Part shown: positions 25,438 through 34,006 of the stretch, in pieces
How positions within the stretch are numbered: the first letter of the stretch is position 1
How the letters are laid out: each line of letters starts with the position of its first letter
NCBI GenBank assembly: GCA_015485495.1
Contig: WFTL01000109.1
Location: forward strand, 1 to 38,817
Reading direction: 5' to 3'
Length of the DNA: 38,817 bases
From: Planctomycetaceae bacterium
Lineage (GTDB): Bacteria > Planctomycetota > Planctomycetia > Planctomycetales > Planctomycetaceae
The notes under the pieces: generated by a model
What the model saw: the letters and a program-made list of their open reading frames with translations, nothing else
Told to the model about the DNA's origin: nothing
Databases searched by the model: none
Translations under genes and position numbers: made by a program

Positions 25438-26051
25438 GTTGCGAACCTGCCCGTGAGCGGTGAACGGAACCGACCCGGTGCCCGTGGAACGAACGGGCAC
25501 GGAAGGCGTGCACGACGGAGGCAGACGGATTTCCGACCGGAAAGGCTGCGGCAGGCAGCGGCCTGCCTGACGGCAGAATCCGTTCAAAAACGCCAGGAAA
25601 CCAGCGACTGTCCCCGGTTCCGTTCCGGTTTTTCAGAAAAAGTTGACCTGGACGGTCGGTTGAGCTAGACTCACTCCGTCTTTTGCAGCTCGGAACCGTA
25701 CTGAATATCGGAACACCTGCTGAACAGAGGCCTCTGCTGGTGGCCGGTGTTCGCCTGTTCCCGGTATCCGCATCGCGTGGTGCGTCCGGTTCCGCAGTCG
25801 TTCCTGCCGCTTTTCCGGGTGGCAGACGACCGGCAGGCTCCGCATTGTCCGTGTGCCTGGTTCAGCAGATTTCCGGCCTCGCCGCCGTTGTTGTTACGGC
25901 GGGATTCGACGGCCGACAGTTTTTCGCCCGATGTGGGGCGACCCGATTCCGTCCGGGCCGCGATTTTGCGAGAGCACCGGTCCTGCCGCCGTCCTGCGTT
26001 CAGGACGCCTCCCTGGTTTCGGATTCCTGAGAGACAAGAAGAGACAGCCAC
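25438..26051. other. 614-nt structured divergent intergenic region
   Basis: It lies between the radical SAM gene (-) and the helicase gene (+). It holds five clear inverted repeats: arms GTGCCCGT/ACGGGCAC (25478-25500), GGCAGGC/GCCTGCC (25550-25567), the palindrome CAGAGGCCTCTG (25725-25736), CCGCCGT/ACGGCGG (25882-25902) and CGTCCTG/CAGGACG around CGTT (25990-26007). A near-consensus plus-strand promoter sits at 25643-25671. The open frames crossing it have no recognisable product. The plus half is therefore a long helicase leader or a separate small RNA. Confidence 0.6.
25643..25671 (+). promoter_or_regulatory. Near-consensus sigma70 promoter
   Basis: TTGACC (25643-25648) is followed after exactly 17 nt by TAGACT (25666-25671). 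It is the best promoter match I found in the window. Transcription would begin near 25678, about 374 nt before the helicase start at 26052, giving an unusually long leader that contains three of the region's hairpins. Confidence 0.6.
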
Positions 26052-27248
26052 TTGCAGACAACGACCGACAAAAGTTTCCGTGATCTGGGCCTGGATTCCG
26101 GCACGCTGGCCGCCGTGCACCAGGCCGGTTACGAGACTCCCAGTCCGATTCAGGCGGAACTCATTCCCATTGCTCTTTCCGGACGGGACTGCATCGGTCA
26201 GGCCCGTACGGGAACCGGGAAGACGGCCGCCTTCATGCTGCCGTCCATGGAACGGATCGATCCGCGGCGGCCGGGAGTGCAGCTTCTGGTGCTGTGTCCC
26301 ACCCGAGAACTCAGCGAGCAGGTTTTTCACGAATCGAAGAAGCTCAGCAACAACCGGCTTCAGATCGGAATTGCCGTGGGCGGTCGTCCGATTCACAGTC
26401 AGATCCGGGCTCTGGAAAACGGTGTTCAGGCTGTGATCGGGACACCCGGCCGGGTGATCGACCTGCTCCGCCGAAAAGCTCTCGACCTGCGGGGGCTGCG
26501 CATCGTTGTGCTTGATGAAGCCGATCGCATGCTGGACATCGGATTTCGGCCGGACATCGAACGGATTCTGAAAGCCTGTCCGAAAAAGCGTCAGACGCTG
26601 CTGCTGTCAGCGACCATGCCGGAACCGGTGGAACGTCTGGCACGGCGGTATATGTCGGATCCGGAAATGGTCGACCTTTCTGAAGACAGCGTGGTGGTCG
26701 ACACCATCGAACAGTTCTATGTCACGGTGGACGAAGACCGGAAAGCGTCTTTGCTGCTGCGTGTGCTGGCCCAGGAGAAACCGTCTCAGGCCATCGTATT
26801 CACCCGCACGAAACGCGGGGCCGATCGCCTGTTCGAAAAGTTTTCGCGGCGGCTGAAATCCAGTCGCATCGCCGCCATCCACGGCGATCTGCCGCAGCGC
26901 AAACGGGATCGCGTCATCCGTGATCTGCGGGCCGGGAAACTGCGGCTGCTGATCGCCACCGATGTGGTGGGCCGCGGCATCGATATCAGCGGCATTTCCC
27001 ACATCATCAATTACGACATTCCCGAAGACTGCGACGACTACATCCACCGGGTGGGCCGCACCGGCCGGCTGTCGTCATCAGAAAACGGACGGGCCATCAC
27101 GTTCGTCACTCTGGCTCAGGGCAGCGAACTGACGAAGATCGAAATGCGGATCAATGCGGTGCTGCCCCGCTACCCGATTCAGAACTTCGAACCGTTCCGT
27201 CGGCCGGAACGTCCGAAGCGTCGTGTCCGGCGGTTCGGCATGGCCTGA
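26052..27248 (+). CDS. DEAD-box ATP-dependent RNA helicase
   Basis: An RNA-unwinding helicase of 398 aa, of the RhlE-like bacterial type, probably in ribosome assembly or RNA decay. Seen: Phe and Gln of the Q motif (TPSPIQ, Gln34), motif I ARTGTGKT (51-58), CPTREL (82-87), TPGR (131-134), DEAD (155-158), SAT (186-188), and the C-terminal RecA domain with [10 protein letters not shown] and HRVGRTGR. The C-terminus is a short basic tail ([14 protein letters not shown]), likely RNA-binding. The start must be the TTG at 26052, since later GTG or ATG codons would remove the Q motif region; the ribosome-binding site is weak. Its long structured leader suggests post-transcriptional control, as seen for cold-shock helicases elsewhere. 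Confidence 0.95.
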   Translation: MQTTTDKSFRDLGLDSGTLAAVHQAGYETPSPIQAELIPIALSGRDCIGQARTGTGKTAAFMLPSMERIDPRRPGVQLLVLCPTRELSEQVFHESKKLSNNRLQIGIAVGGRPIHSQIRALENGVQAVIGTPGRVIDLLRRKALDLRGLRIVVLDEADRMLDIGFRPDIERILKACPKKRQTLLLSATMPEPVERLARRYMSDPEMVDLSEDSVVVDTIEQFYVTVDEDRKASLLLRVLAQEKPSQAIVFTRTKRGADRLFEKFSRRLKSSRIAAIHGDLPQRKRDRVIRDLRAGKLRLLIATDVVGRGIDISGISHIINYDIPEDCDDYIHRVGRTGRLSSSENGRAITFVTLAQGSELTKIEMRINAVLPRYPIQNFEPFRRPERPKRRVRRFGMA

Positions 27249-27362
27249 CAGACGCTTCGAAGAAATCTGCAGGTGCGATTCCTTCGCGGAACTGCCGGAG
27301 CCGGCCCGTCATCCGCAGCTCCGACACATACCGACCCTGCAGGCGTTCGGACGCTGAAGGAA

Positions 27363-27387
27363 GAAGGCGACCGGAACAGTCGCCTTC
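27363..27387. terminator. 9-bp hairpin between convergent genes
   Basis: GAAGGCGAC (27363-27371) pairs perfectly with GTCGCCTTC (27379-27387) around a 7-nt loop. On the minus strand the stem is followed by TTCCTTC and on the plus strand by GAAATCTTC, so it could end transcripts from both the helicase gene (115 nt away) and the small ORF at 27482-27589. Confidence 0.55.
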
Positions 27388-27481
27388 GAAATCTTCTGAC
27401 ATGGCCCGTCGCCCGGTCGGAAAGGGGCGTAGTCGACCGCGTGGTGTCGGCCGAATGGGTCTCAGGCGGACCGGCCGGCCG

Positions 27482-27589
27482 TCATTCGGCCGCCGATGCC
27501 TGGGTGCCGGATCCCCCTTCGGGAACTCCACAGCCGCCGCAGACCGCCAGACTCAGACACAGACAGATCAGTCCGATTACTCGTGACAT
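27482..27589 (-). CDS. Small Cys-rich signal-peptide/lipoprotein-like ORF
   Basis: A 35-aa reading frame starting MSRVIGLICLCLSLAVCGGC and ending in a short Gly/Ser/Ala-rich stretch, GVPEGGSGTQASAAE. A basic residue, a hydrophobic core and then Cys17/Cys20 give the look of the tiny lipoproteins common in Planctomycetota. The lipobox is imperfect, since neither Cys has the usual Leu-x-Gly/Ala before it. AAGGA lies 9 nt before the ATG at 27589, a good ribosome-binding site. An ATG at 27622 would add 11 residues and spoil the signal. A terminator-like hairpin lies about 95 nt downstream. It is below usual gene-calling size and its function is unknown. Confidence 0.55.
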   Translation of the reverse strand: MSRVIGLICLCLSLAVCGGCGVPEGGSGTQASAAE

Positions 27590-27932
27590 GGGATGGATTC
27601 CTTTTGTGTAAAGACTGGTCATCGATGTGATGACTGCAATGACCAGGAAGACGGTGTTTCCGGATGCACGCTGCAGCAGCGAACGGCGTTCGGGAAACAC
27701 GATTTCCGCCGGGGCATTGTGCAGATCTGCAGCAGAATTCAAGTCACACGGTCTGTCCGGCGAAACCATGGAGATTCCAGGACGCTGCCGGCGGAATGGA
27801 GTCCTGTCATCGGGAATTGTCGAAATCCGGTTCCCGTGCGTATGATGGGGCGGCAGGGCGCAGCCAGACCGTTTTCTCTGCGGGCAGGTTTCAGCAGACA
27901 CCGTTGCAGCAGCCCAGGGACATTTCTGTTTC
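27590..27932. other. 343-nt divergent intergenic region upstream of uvrC
   Basis: It separates the small minus-strand ORF from uvrC. It contains the uvrC promoter candidate at 27817-27846 and, near the small ORF, an inverted repeat of arms TGGTCAT and ATGACCA (27617-27623 and 27640-27646). Frames open across it in both directions, but none shows recognisable protein sequence. Confidence 0.45.
27817..27846 (+). promoter_or_regulatory. Likely uvrC promoter
   Basis: TTGTCG (27817-27822) and TATGAT (27841-27846) are spaced by 18 nt. The -10 box matches five of six consensus bases. Transcription near 27853 would give a leader of about 80 nt. No LexA-type box was seen overlapping it. Confidence 0.5.
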
Positions 27933-29309
27933 ATGACGGCAGACCGGACACAGACGACCACGGACGAACCGGGCCGATCCGACATTCCGGCCGCTGAGCA
28001 GGCGCGGAAGCTGCCGGCGTCTCCCGGCGTGTATCTCATGAAAGACGCTCAGGATCGCGTCATTTACGTGGGCAAGGCCGTCAGTCTGAAAAGCCGCGTG
28101 GCCAGTTATTTTACTCCGGCTGCACGCACCGACCGCCGCACGGCCGATCTGGTTCCGGAAATTCACAGCATCGATTTCATCGAGACAGACAGCGAAGTCG
28201 ATGCTCTGCTGACCGAAGCCCGGCTGATCAAGGACATTCAGCCGCGGTTCAATTCTCTGCTGAAGGACGACAAGACCTTCCCGTATCTGCAGATCACGAC
28301 GCGCGAAGACTATCCACGTGTGGAATTCACGCGGACTCCTGCGGCGAAGAACGTGCGGCTGTACGGTCCGTTCACCAGCGCCGGAAAACTGCGCGGAATG
28401 ATTTCTGTTCTGCAGAAGATTTTCCGATTCCGTACGTGCACACTGGACATCGATGCATCGGACGAACGCTGGCGCTGGTTTCGTCCGTGTCTGCTGGCCG
28501 GCATCGGACAGTGCACGGCTCCCTGTGCTCTCCAGATCAGCCCGGAAGACTACGCCCGCGACATCCGCCGGCTGCGGATGTTTCTGGACGGCGGCCGTGA
28601 CCGGCTGCTGCGGCAGATGGAAAAGGACATGCTGGCCGCCTCGCGGGAACGGAAGTATGAGCAGGCGGCCCGTCTCCGCGACGATATGGAAGCGCTGCGC
28701 AGTCTGAACCTGAAGGGCGACCTGGAAAATCATGTGCAGCCGGAAGTGTTTTTCCATGATCCGAAAAAGGGGCTGGCCGGCCTGAAGAAGGTTCTGAAGC
28801 TGCCGGACATTCCGCGGCGCATCGAAGGAATCGACATCGCTCATCTGCAGGGCGATCAGACGGTGGCCGGTCTGGTGCAGTTTCTGGACGGCCTGCCGTT
28901 CCGGCACGGTTATCGCCGGTACCGGATTCGGTCTGTCCAGGGTGTGGATGATTTCGCTTCCATGCGGGAAGTGGTGATGCGTCGATTTCGTCGCCTGATG
29001 CAGGAGGGCGAATCATTTCCCGACCTGCTGCTGATCGACGGAGGCCGGGGACAGCTGAATGCCGTACTGGACACGCTGCATTCGCTGGGCATTGATCGCC
29101 CGCAGATGACGATTTCTCTGGCCAAGAAGCAGGAAGAACTGTTCGTCCCCGGTCGGGCAGAACCGCATCGGCTCAGCCGTCATTCCAGTGCCCTGCGGCT
29201 GCTGCAGTATGTGCGGGATGAGTCGCACCGATTCGCCCGGCATTATCATCATCTGCTGCGGGGCCGGGCCGCGCTGGACGGGGCAGACGGGGCACAGGCC
29301 GATTCATGA
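27933..29309 (+). CDS. uvrC: Excinuclease ABC subunit C, short form
   Basis: The dual-incision nuclease of nucleotide excision repair, acting with UvrA and UvrB. The 458-aa product is well short of typical UvrC (about 600). Present: the GIY-YIG nuclease (GVYLM 32-36, YVGKAVSLKSR 45-55), four cysteines placed like the Fe-S cluster ligands (Cys169, 186, 194, 198), the UVR domain that binds UvrB (KYEQAARLRDDMEAL 241-255), and the RNase H-like 5' nuclease with Asp301, Asp339/340, Asp369 (LLIDGGRGQL) and His432 (RDESHRFA). Missing: the C-terminal helix-hairpin-helix pair, which usually begins a few dozen residues later. Its stop overlaps the next ATG (ATGA). The nuclease sites look intact, so it is probably functional. 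Confidence 0.93.
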   Translation: MTADRTQTTTDEPGRSDIPAAEQARKLPASPGVYLMKDAQDRVIYVGKAVSLKSRVASYFTPAARTDRRTADLVPEIHSIDFIETDSEVDALLTEARLIKDIQPRFNSLLKDDKTFPYLQITTREDYPRVEFTRTPAAKNVRLYGPFTSAGKLRGMISVLQKIFRFRTCTLDIDASDERWRWFRPCLLAGIGQCTAPCALQISPEDYARDIRRLRMFLDGGRDRLLRQMEKDMLAASRERKYEQAARLRDDMEALRSLNLKGDLENHVQPEVFFHDPKKGLAGLKKVLKLPDIPRRIEGIDIAHLQGDQTVAGLVQFLDGLPFRHGYRRYRIRSVQGVDDFASMREVVMRRFRRLMQEGESFPDLLLIDGGRGQLNAVLDTLHSLGIDRPQMTISLAKKQEELFVPGRAEPHRLSRHSSALRLLQYVRDESHRFARHYHHLLRGRAALDGADGAQADS

Positions 29310-31279
29310 CCGCCGTTTCCCACAGCCCGAATCGATTGGTCCCGGCGATCGTGATTCCGCGTCTGACGGTTCTGGTGGCCGCCTGCACGATGCTGGGAAG
29401 CGTGCTCACCGGGACCCCTCTGAACAGTGCCAACGACCGGTCCCGCTGGGCCGCGGTGTGGTCGCTGGTGCATCGAGGGACGTGGCAGATCGATGAAATC
29501 GACCGTGATCCGCACTGGACAACGATCGACAAGGTGCGGCACCGTCTGTCCGAAGACGAGCCGTATCATTTCTATTCCTCCAAGCCGCCGTTTCTGTCGG
29601 CCGTCGCGGCCGGACTGTATTTTCTGCAGCGCCGGGTGTTCGGAGCGGATCTGCGGCGTCATCCGGCGGAAGTCACCCGCGGGATTCTCGTGGTGATCAA
29701 TGCCCTGCCCATGATTCTGGGGCTGTGGATGTTTCAGCGGCTCCTGATGCGCCTGCGGCTGGATCCGTCTGCACAGACCGGCATTCTGATGGCTGCCGGC
29801 TTCGGCTCGATGCTGAATCCATATCTGTCCGTCCTGAACAACCACACGCCGGCTGCCGTGTGCCTGCTGATCTGTCTGGTCACCATCGCGCGGATCCAGC
29901 AGACGGATGCGCCGGCCGGACGCGATTTCGCGGTCGTCGGGCTGACGGCGGCACTGACGTCCTGTCTGGAGCTGCCCGCGGCGCTGTTCGGAATCGTGTC
30001 GTTCGTCTGGATGCTGAAACGCGACGCGCGGCGGACTCTGTTGTGGTACGTCCCGGCGGCTCTGGTGCCTCTGGCCGTCTTTTTCATCACCAACTGGCAG
30101 GTGACCGGGGGCATCCGTCCGTTCTACGCATACTACGGCACAGACCGGTATCTGTACGTGCACAATGGTGTTCCCAGTTACTGGATGAATCCTCAGGGCC
30201 TGGACGCGGCTGCGGATCATCCGCTGATCTATCTGTTTCACTGCCTGTTCGGCCACCACGGCCTGTTTTCTCACACCCCCCTGCTGCTGCTGGCTGTGTG
30301 GGGATGGCTGCGGCCGGGCCGCTCCGCCAATCGGTCTGGTCTGCGGGGAATTCTGCCGGTGGGGGCCCTGGTCTGTACGGCCGTGCTGCTGTTCTATCTC
30401 AGCCGAACACAGAACTACAACTACGGCGGCAATTCGGTCGCTCTGCGCTGGATGCTGTGGCTGACACCGTTTTTCTGGTTCGCCATGATCGATCCGATCG
30501 AACGGCTTCTGGATCGCCCCGGTGGCCGCCGTCTGTTCGCTGCGCTGCTGGCGATGTCCGTTGTCACCGTCAGCGTGTCTCTGCCCTTTCCCTGGCGACC
30601 ATCGTGGATCTATGCGGCGATGGAGCGAGCCGGATGGATCGACTATCGCACGAAAGTCGCGGATTTCGACCCGGCCCGCTGGAGTGTGTTTGCATCATGG
30701 CCGACTCAGCCCGGGACAACCGGGAGCTGGGTTTCCGGAGACGGGCAGCGTCTGCTGATTCTGAAAAGTCGGGGATCGCGGGAAGTCGACGGACAGATCG
30801 TATGCGATGTGTCGGTGCAGATGCGGTGTCGCCGCGCCGGCCGCTGGCAGGACCTGCTGTCGACGTCCTGTGCCGTGGTGCTGCCGGTGTTTGCGGACGG
30901 ACAGCCGGTTTCGAAGTGGCTGATGGAAACGGACGTTTCGGGAAGGCTGCAGCCGGCTTCCGAGGAACTGCAGGATCTGTTTCGCGGCATGCCGGCCTCT
31001 CGCGAATACCGGCCGTCCGGAGTACGCTGGTTTCAGCGGACTCCGGATTCCCCGGGATACCGCTGCGAACGGGCGGCTTCGCGTGTTGCTGCCGATGCTC
31101 CCGGAGCGGGGCGCTGCTGGCACCGATGCGACGTCTGGTACTGCGAAGACCTGCCATTCGGCGTCCTGAGGTGGAAACAGACCGTCACGCGTGAGAGCAC
31201 TCGGGAACCTGTACACATTCTGACATGGACCTCCACTTCGATCGTTTCCGAACCCGACGTTGCGGCACCATCGCTCTGA
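29306..31279 (+). CDS. GT-C-like membrane protein with soluble C-terminal domain
   Basis: A 657-aa multi-pass inner-membrane protein. Seen: about ten hydrophobic segments spread over residues 10-430, with an early acidic loop (IDEIDRDPHW) after the first helix, as in GT-C glycosyltransferases of the PMT/Arn type, and then a soluble extracytoplasmic part of about 200 residues without a familiar motif. Several His/Tyr-rich loops (YAYYGTDRYLYVHNG, FGHHGLFSHTP) face the same side. A lipid-linked sugar transferase role is the best guess, not an established one. It starts inside the uvrC stop (ATGA), and its end overlaps the next gene by 55 nt. The link to DNA repair is probably just shared transcription. 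Confidence 0.65.
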   Translation: MTAVSHSPNRLVPAIVIPRLTVLVAACTMLGSVLTGTPLNSANDRSRWAAVWSLVHRGTWQIDEIDRDPHWTTIDKVRHRLSEDEPYHFYSSKPPFLSAVAAGLYFLQRRVFGADLRRHPAEVTRGILVVINALPMILGLWMFQRLLMRLRLDPSAQTGILMAAGFGSMLNPYLSVLNNHTPAAVCLLICLVTIARIQQTDAPAGRDFAVVGLTAALTSCLELPAALFGIVSFVWMLKRDARRTLLWYVPAALVPLAVFFITNWQVTGGIRPFYAYYGTDRYLYVHNGVPSYWMNPQGLDAAADHPLIYLFHCLFGHHGLFSHTPLLLLAVWGWLRPGRSANRSGLRGILPVGALVCTAVLLFYLSRTQNYNYGGNSVALRWMLWLTPFFWFAMIDPIERLLDRPGGRRLFAALLAMSVVTVSVSLPFPWRPSWIYAAMERAGWIDYRTKVADFDPARWSVFASWPTQPGTTGSWVSGDGQRLLILKSRGSREVDGQIVCDVSVQMRCRRAGRWQDLLSTSCAVVLPVFADGQPVSKWLMETDVSGRLQPASEELQDLFRGMPASREYRPSGVRWFQRTPDSPGYRCERAASRVAADAPGAGRCWHRCDVWYCEDLPFGVLRWKQTVTRESTREPVHILTWTSTSIVSEPDVAAPSL

Positions 31280-32139
31280 TGCTGGCTGTGGCCGGGTGGG
31301 TCTGTTCTCCGGCACCGGCTCAGATCATCGGTGTTTCCGGTCCGCGTCTGTCCAGCGGGAGCAGCCTTTATGCTCAGGCTCAGGATTTGTTTCGACGAGG
31401 ACAGTACGAAGCGGCTTTGGAACAATGTGACGCCGCGGCGGCAGCCGCGGAGGTAACGGGGCTGAAAAACCGCATTCGAGCAACCGCCGCCCGCTGTTGT
31501 CTGCGGCTGAATCGTCGTGCGGAGGTCGTCCGGCGGCTGGAAGAAATCGAGCGGGATGATCGGGCGTCTTCCTGGCTGGCTCTGCTGCCCCTGGTGTGGA
31601 ATGAGAAACTGCCGGAATCGGAGCGTTACGTGGCGGCGCCGACGGACCTGCAGGCGCCATCTGCCGTCCGCCGGCTGGCCGCCGCGTCGGCTCTGCTGCA
31701 CGAAACAGCGTATCGGGATGACTGCGAGCGGATTCTCAGGGAATTCTATCTGGCCGGGCGGCTGCCGTTCAGCATGATGGCCGAAACGCAGTTATGGCGG
31801 CTGGCGGCCGACGATGCAGAAGCGGCCTCCCTGGCGACCGTGCGGCGGTGGCAGAGCCGGCTGTCGGAACTGCCTCCGACGATGCGGGGCGGTCCGACGT
31901 ATCTGACCGGCCGGGCACTGCGGATCCGGCATCATTCGGCCGAAGCCGTTCCGCTGCTGCTCTGGCTGCCTTTGACCGAACACGACGACCGGTTTCTGGC
32001 AGCAGCGTCTCTGGCCGAATCCATCCGGTGTCTGCGCGACAGCGGCTGCCTGGCCGAAGCCGGTCTGCTGGAAAAGGAGCTGGCCGAACGGTTTGGGGAA
32101 ACGTCTGCGGCACAGCGGTCCGACGGGGACTTTCCGTAA
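31225..32139 (+). CDS. Exported helical-repeat (TPR-like) protein
   Basis: A 304-aa protein I cannot assign. It begins with RTRR and a hydrophobic run ending in SPAPAQ, a likely signal peptide of about 33 residues. The mature part is almost entirely alpha-helical and Ala/Leu/Arg-rich, with TPR-like units such as YAQAQDLFRRGQYEAALEQCDAAAAAA and later helices repeating at 35-40 residues. ATG 31225 is preferred to ATG 31279 (TGATG with the previous stop) because the shorter form would lose the basic start of the signal. The 55-nt overlap with the upstream membrane protein suggests that the two are co-expressed and may interact on the outer side of the membrane. Confidence 0.65.
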   Translation: MDLHFDRFRTRRCGTIALMLAVAGWVCSPAPAQIIGVSGPRLSSGSSLYAQAQDLFRRGQYEAALEQCDAAAAAAEVTGLKNRIRATAARCCLRLNRRAEVVRRLEEIERDDRASSWLALLPLVWNEKLPESERYVAAPTDLQAPSAVRRLAAASALLHETAYRDDCERILREFYLAGRLPFSMMAETQLWRLAADDAEAASLATVRRWQSRLSELPPTMRGGPTYLTGRALRIRHHSAEAVPLLLWLPLTEHDDRFLAAASLAESIRCLRDSGCLAEAGLLEKELAERFGETSAAQRSDGDFP

Positions 32140-32286
32140 TCTCAGAAGCACCGGGCCGACGGTTTGGTTAGGCTGTGGCAGAATGCCGGCTGTCCGAGAG
32201 CCGGCTGACGGACGTGCCGGCGGCAGGGACGGCAGCGGGCGTGTCTGTGTTCAGGATGTGCATTTCTTCCCGGAAGGCCTGTTTCC

Positions 32287-33087
32287 ATGCCCGCGACGCA
32301 TCGTCTGATACCCGGAAAACGGGTGCGTCTGTCCGAACTGTCGACCAGAGGCCGTGATTTCTGTCGGGACCGCGATGCGGCGGAAGAGGAATTTCAGAAA
32401 CTGCGGCAGGAATTCACGGAACTGCAGCCGGTTCTGTACGCGGAGGGGCGTCGAAAACTGCTCATTGTTCTCCAGGCGATCGATGCGGGGGGCAAAGACA
32501 GCACGATTCGCCGCATCTGTGAAGGCGTGAATCCGCAGGGCGTCCAGGTGACGTCGTTCAAACAGCCATCCACTCTGGAACGCCGTCACGATTTTCTGTG
32601 GCGCATTCACCGGGCGGTTCCGGCCGCGGGGATGATCGGAATCTTCAATCGTTCGCACTATGAAGACGTTCTGGTGGCCCGCGTGGACCGCATTGTACCG
32701 GAAGATGTGTGGCGGGCGCGCTACGAATTCATCAACCGGTTCGAAGAGTATCTGTGTGCCACGGGAACCACGATTCTGAAGTTCTTTCTTCATCTGTCGA
32801 AGGGCGAACAGAAAAAACGACTGCAGGATCGTCTGGATCGTCCGGACAAACACTGGAAATTCGATCCGGACGACCTGAAGAAGCGGGCTCAGTGGGACGA
32901 CTATCAGAAGGCGTTTCAGGACATGCTTCGGCACTGCACGACCCGGACCGCTCCGTGGTATGTCATTCCGGCCGATCAGAAATGGTACCGCAATGTGGCC
33001 ATTATGCGGGTCATCGTTCATGCGATGAAAGCCATGGATCTGCGGTATCCCCCTGCCGAAGATCTCAGCGGAATCGTGATTGAATGA
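32287..33087 (+). CDS. ppk2: Polyphosphate kinase 2 (PPK2 family)
   Basis: Transfers phosphate between polyphosphate and nucleotides, usually making GTP/ATP or ADP/ATP from lower phosphates. The 266-aa one-domain protein carries Walker A QAIDAGGKDSTIRR (63-76), the HDFLWRIHRA lid segment (101-110) and Walker B FNRSHYEDVL (120-129), with the KRLQDRLDRPDKHWKF block typical of PPK2. The pattern points to class I or III, and which nucleotide it prefers cannot be read here. Start ATG 32287 has GGAAGG 9 nt upstream. It is a single gene between the helical-repeat protein (147 nt) and the XdhC gene (52 nt). Confidence 0.92.
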   Translation: MPATHRLIPGKRVRLSELSTRGRDFCRDRDAAEEEFQKLRQEFTELQPVLYAEGRRKLLIVLQAIDAGGKDSTIRRICEGVNPQGVQVTSFKQPSTLERRHDFLWRIHRAVPAAGMIGIFNRSHYEDVLVARVDRIVPEDVWRARYEFINRFEEYLCATGTTILKFFLHLSKGEQKKRLQDRLDRPDKHWKFDPDDLKKRAQWDDYQKAFQDMLRHCTTRTAPWYVIPADQKWYRNVAIMRVIVHAMKAMDLRYPPAEDLSGIVIE

Positions 33088-33139
33088 AAACCGGTGCGCC
33101 GGCGACAGGCCGGTGCGTGTCCTTCCGGAAAGGCCGATC

Positions 33140-34006
33140 ATGTCATTCGATGTCGTGCAGTTCAGCCGGGTGCTCAGCGATGTGGTCCATCGCCGGTGTC
33201 CGTTCGCCATCGTGACACTCGTTGAAATCCGGGGCAGTGCCCCGCAGATTGTGGGGGCTCGGGCGATCATCACTTCGGACGGACTGGAAGCGGGGACCGT
33301 GGGCGGCGGGCGGATGGAGGCCGCCGCGATTCGCCATGCGCAGCAGTGCCTTGCGGATGCACAGCGCAGCGGCAGCGAACTGGTGACGTGGAATCTGCAG
33401 ACGGACATCGGGATGACCTGCGGCGGGGAAGTGCGTCTGCTGTTCGATTTCTGCGGGACCGCTGCGTGGCCTCTTGCTGTCTACGGAGCCGGCCACATCG
33501 CTCAGGCCCTGGTGCCTCTGCTGCTGCAGCTCCACTGCCAGGTCACCTGCATCGATTCCCGGGCGGACTGGCTGGAGCGGCTGCCGGATGATCCGAAACT
33601 GACGAAGATCCGTTCGGATGATCTGCCGTCGACAGTGTCGCAGCGGCCGCCGGGAACCTGGTTTCTGCTGATGACTCAGGGGCATGCCACCGATCTTCCG
33701 GTCCTCGCGGAAATTCTGCGATCCCGCGTGGCGCCCTATGTGGGAGTGATCGGGAGTCGGCAGAAGGCGAAGGTGCTTCGCCGCGATCTGCAGCAGCAGG
33801 GGATTCCGATGGAACGGATCGATGCGGTGTTCTGTCCGATGGGACTGGCTCTGGGCAACAACACGCCTCCGGAAATCGCCATCAGTGTGGCAGCGCAGCT
33901 TCTGCAGCGGCGCGATGAACGGGATCGATCACCGGCGGCCGCCGGATCGGGTCTGACAGCGAACACCGTTCCTGGAAAGCTTATGAAGAACGCGACAGTT
34001 CGGTGA
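33140..34006 (+). CDS. XdhC/CoxI-family protein
   Basis: A 288-aa protein of the XdhC family, which inserts sulfurated molybdenum cofactor into xanthine dehydrogenase-type enzymes. Seen: the N-terminal domain with RGSAPQIVGARAIIT and GTVGGGRMEAAAI, then a Rossmann-like domain with VYGAGHIAQAL, IDSRADWLERLP and VGVIGSRQKAKVLRRDL, and the final GNNTPPEIAISVAAQLL. The start at 33140 has AAAGG 8 nt upstream; an in-frame TTG at 33080 would add 20 unconserved residues. No molybdenum hydroxylase subunit is adjacent, so its client enzyme must lie elsewhere. Its end overlaps the convergent DUF1501 gene by 26 nt. Confidence 0.88.
   Translation: MSFDVVQFSRVLSDVVHRRCPFAIVTLVEIRGSAPQIVGARAIITSDGLEAGTVGGGRMEAAAIRHAQQCLADAQRSGSELVTWNLQTDIGMTCGGEVRLLFDFCGTAAWPLAVYGAGHIAQALVPLLLQLHCQVTCIDSRADWLERLPDDPKLTKIRSDDLPSTVSQRPPGTWFLLMTQGHATDLPVLAEILRSRVAPYVGVIGSRQKAKVLRRDLQQQGIPMERIDAVFCPMGLALGNNTPPEIAISVAAQLLQRRDERDRSPAAAGSGLTANTVPGKLMKNATVR

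Noticed and set aside
25901-25912. GGGATTCGACGG, which resembles the 5' end motif of tmRNA
   Set aside because: No CCA-type 3' end, no tag reading frame and no tRNA-like pairing nearby; judged a chance match.
25671-26396. Open frames on both strands over the helicase leader (up to 241 codons)
   Set aside because: They overlap the helicase coding region or its leader, lack ribosome-binding sites and recognisable sequence, and are typical GC-driven frames.
27593-27997. A 134-codon plus-strand frame in the uvrC upstream region
   Set aside because: It runs over the uvrC promoter candidate and into the uvrC start in another frame, with no recognisable protein features.
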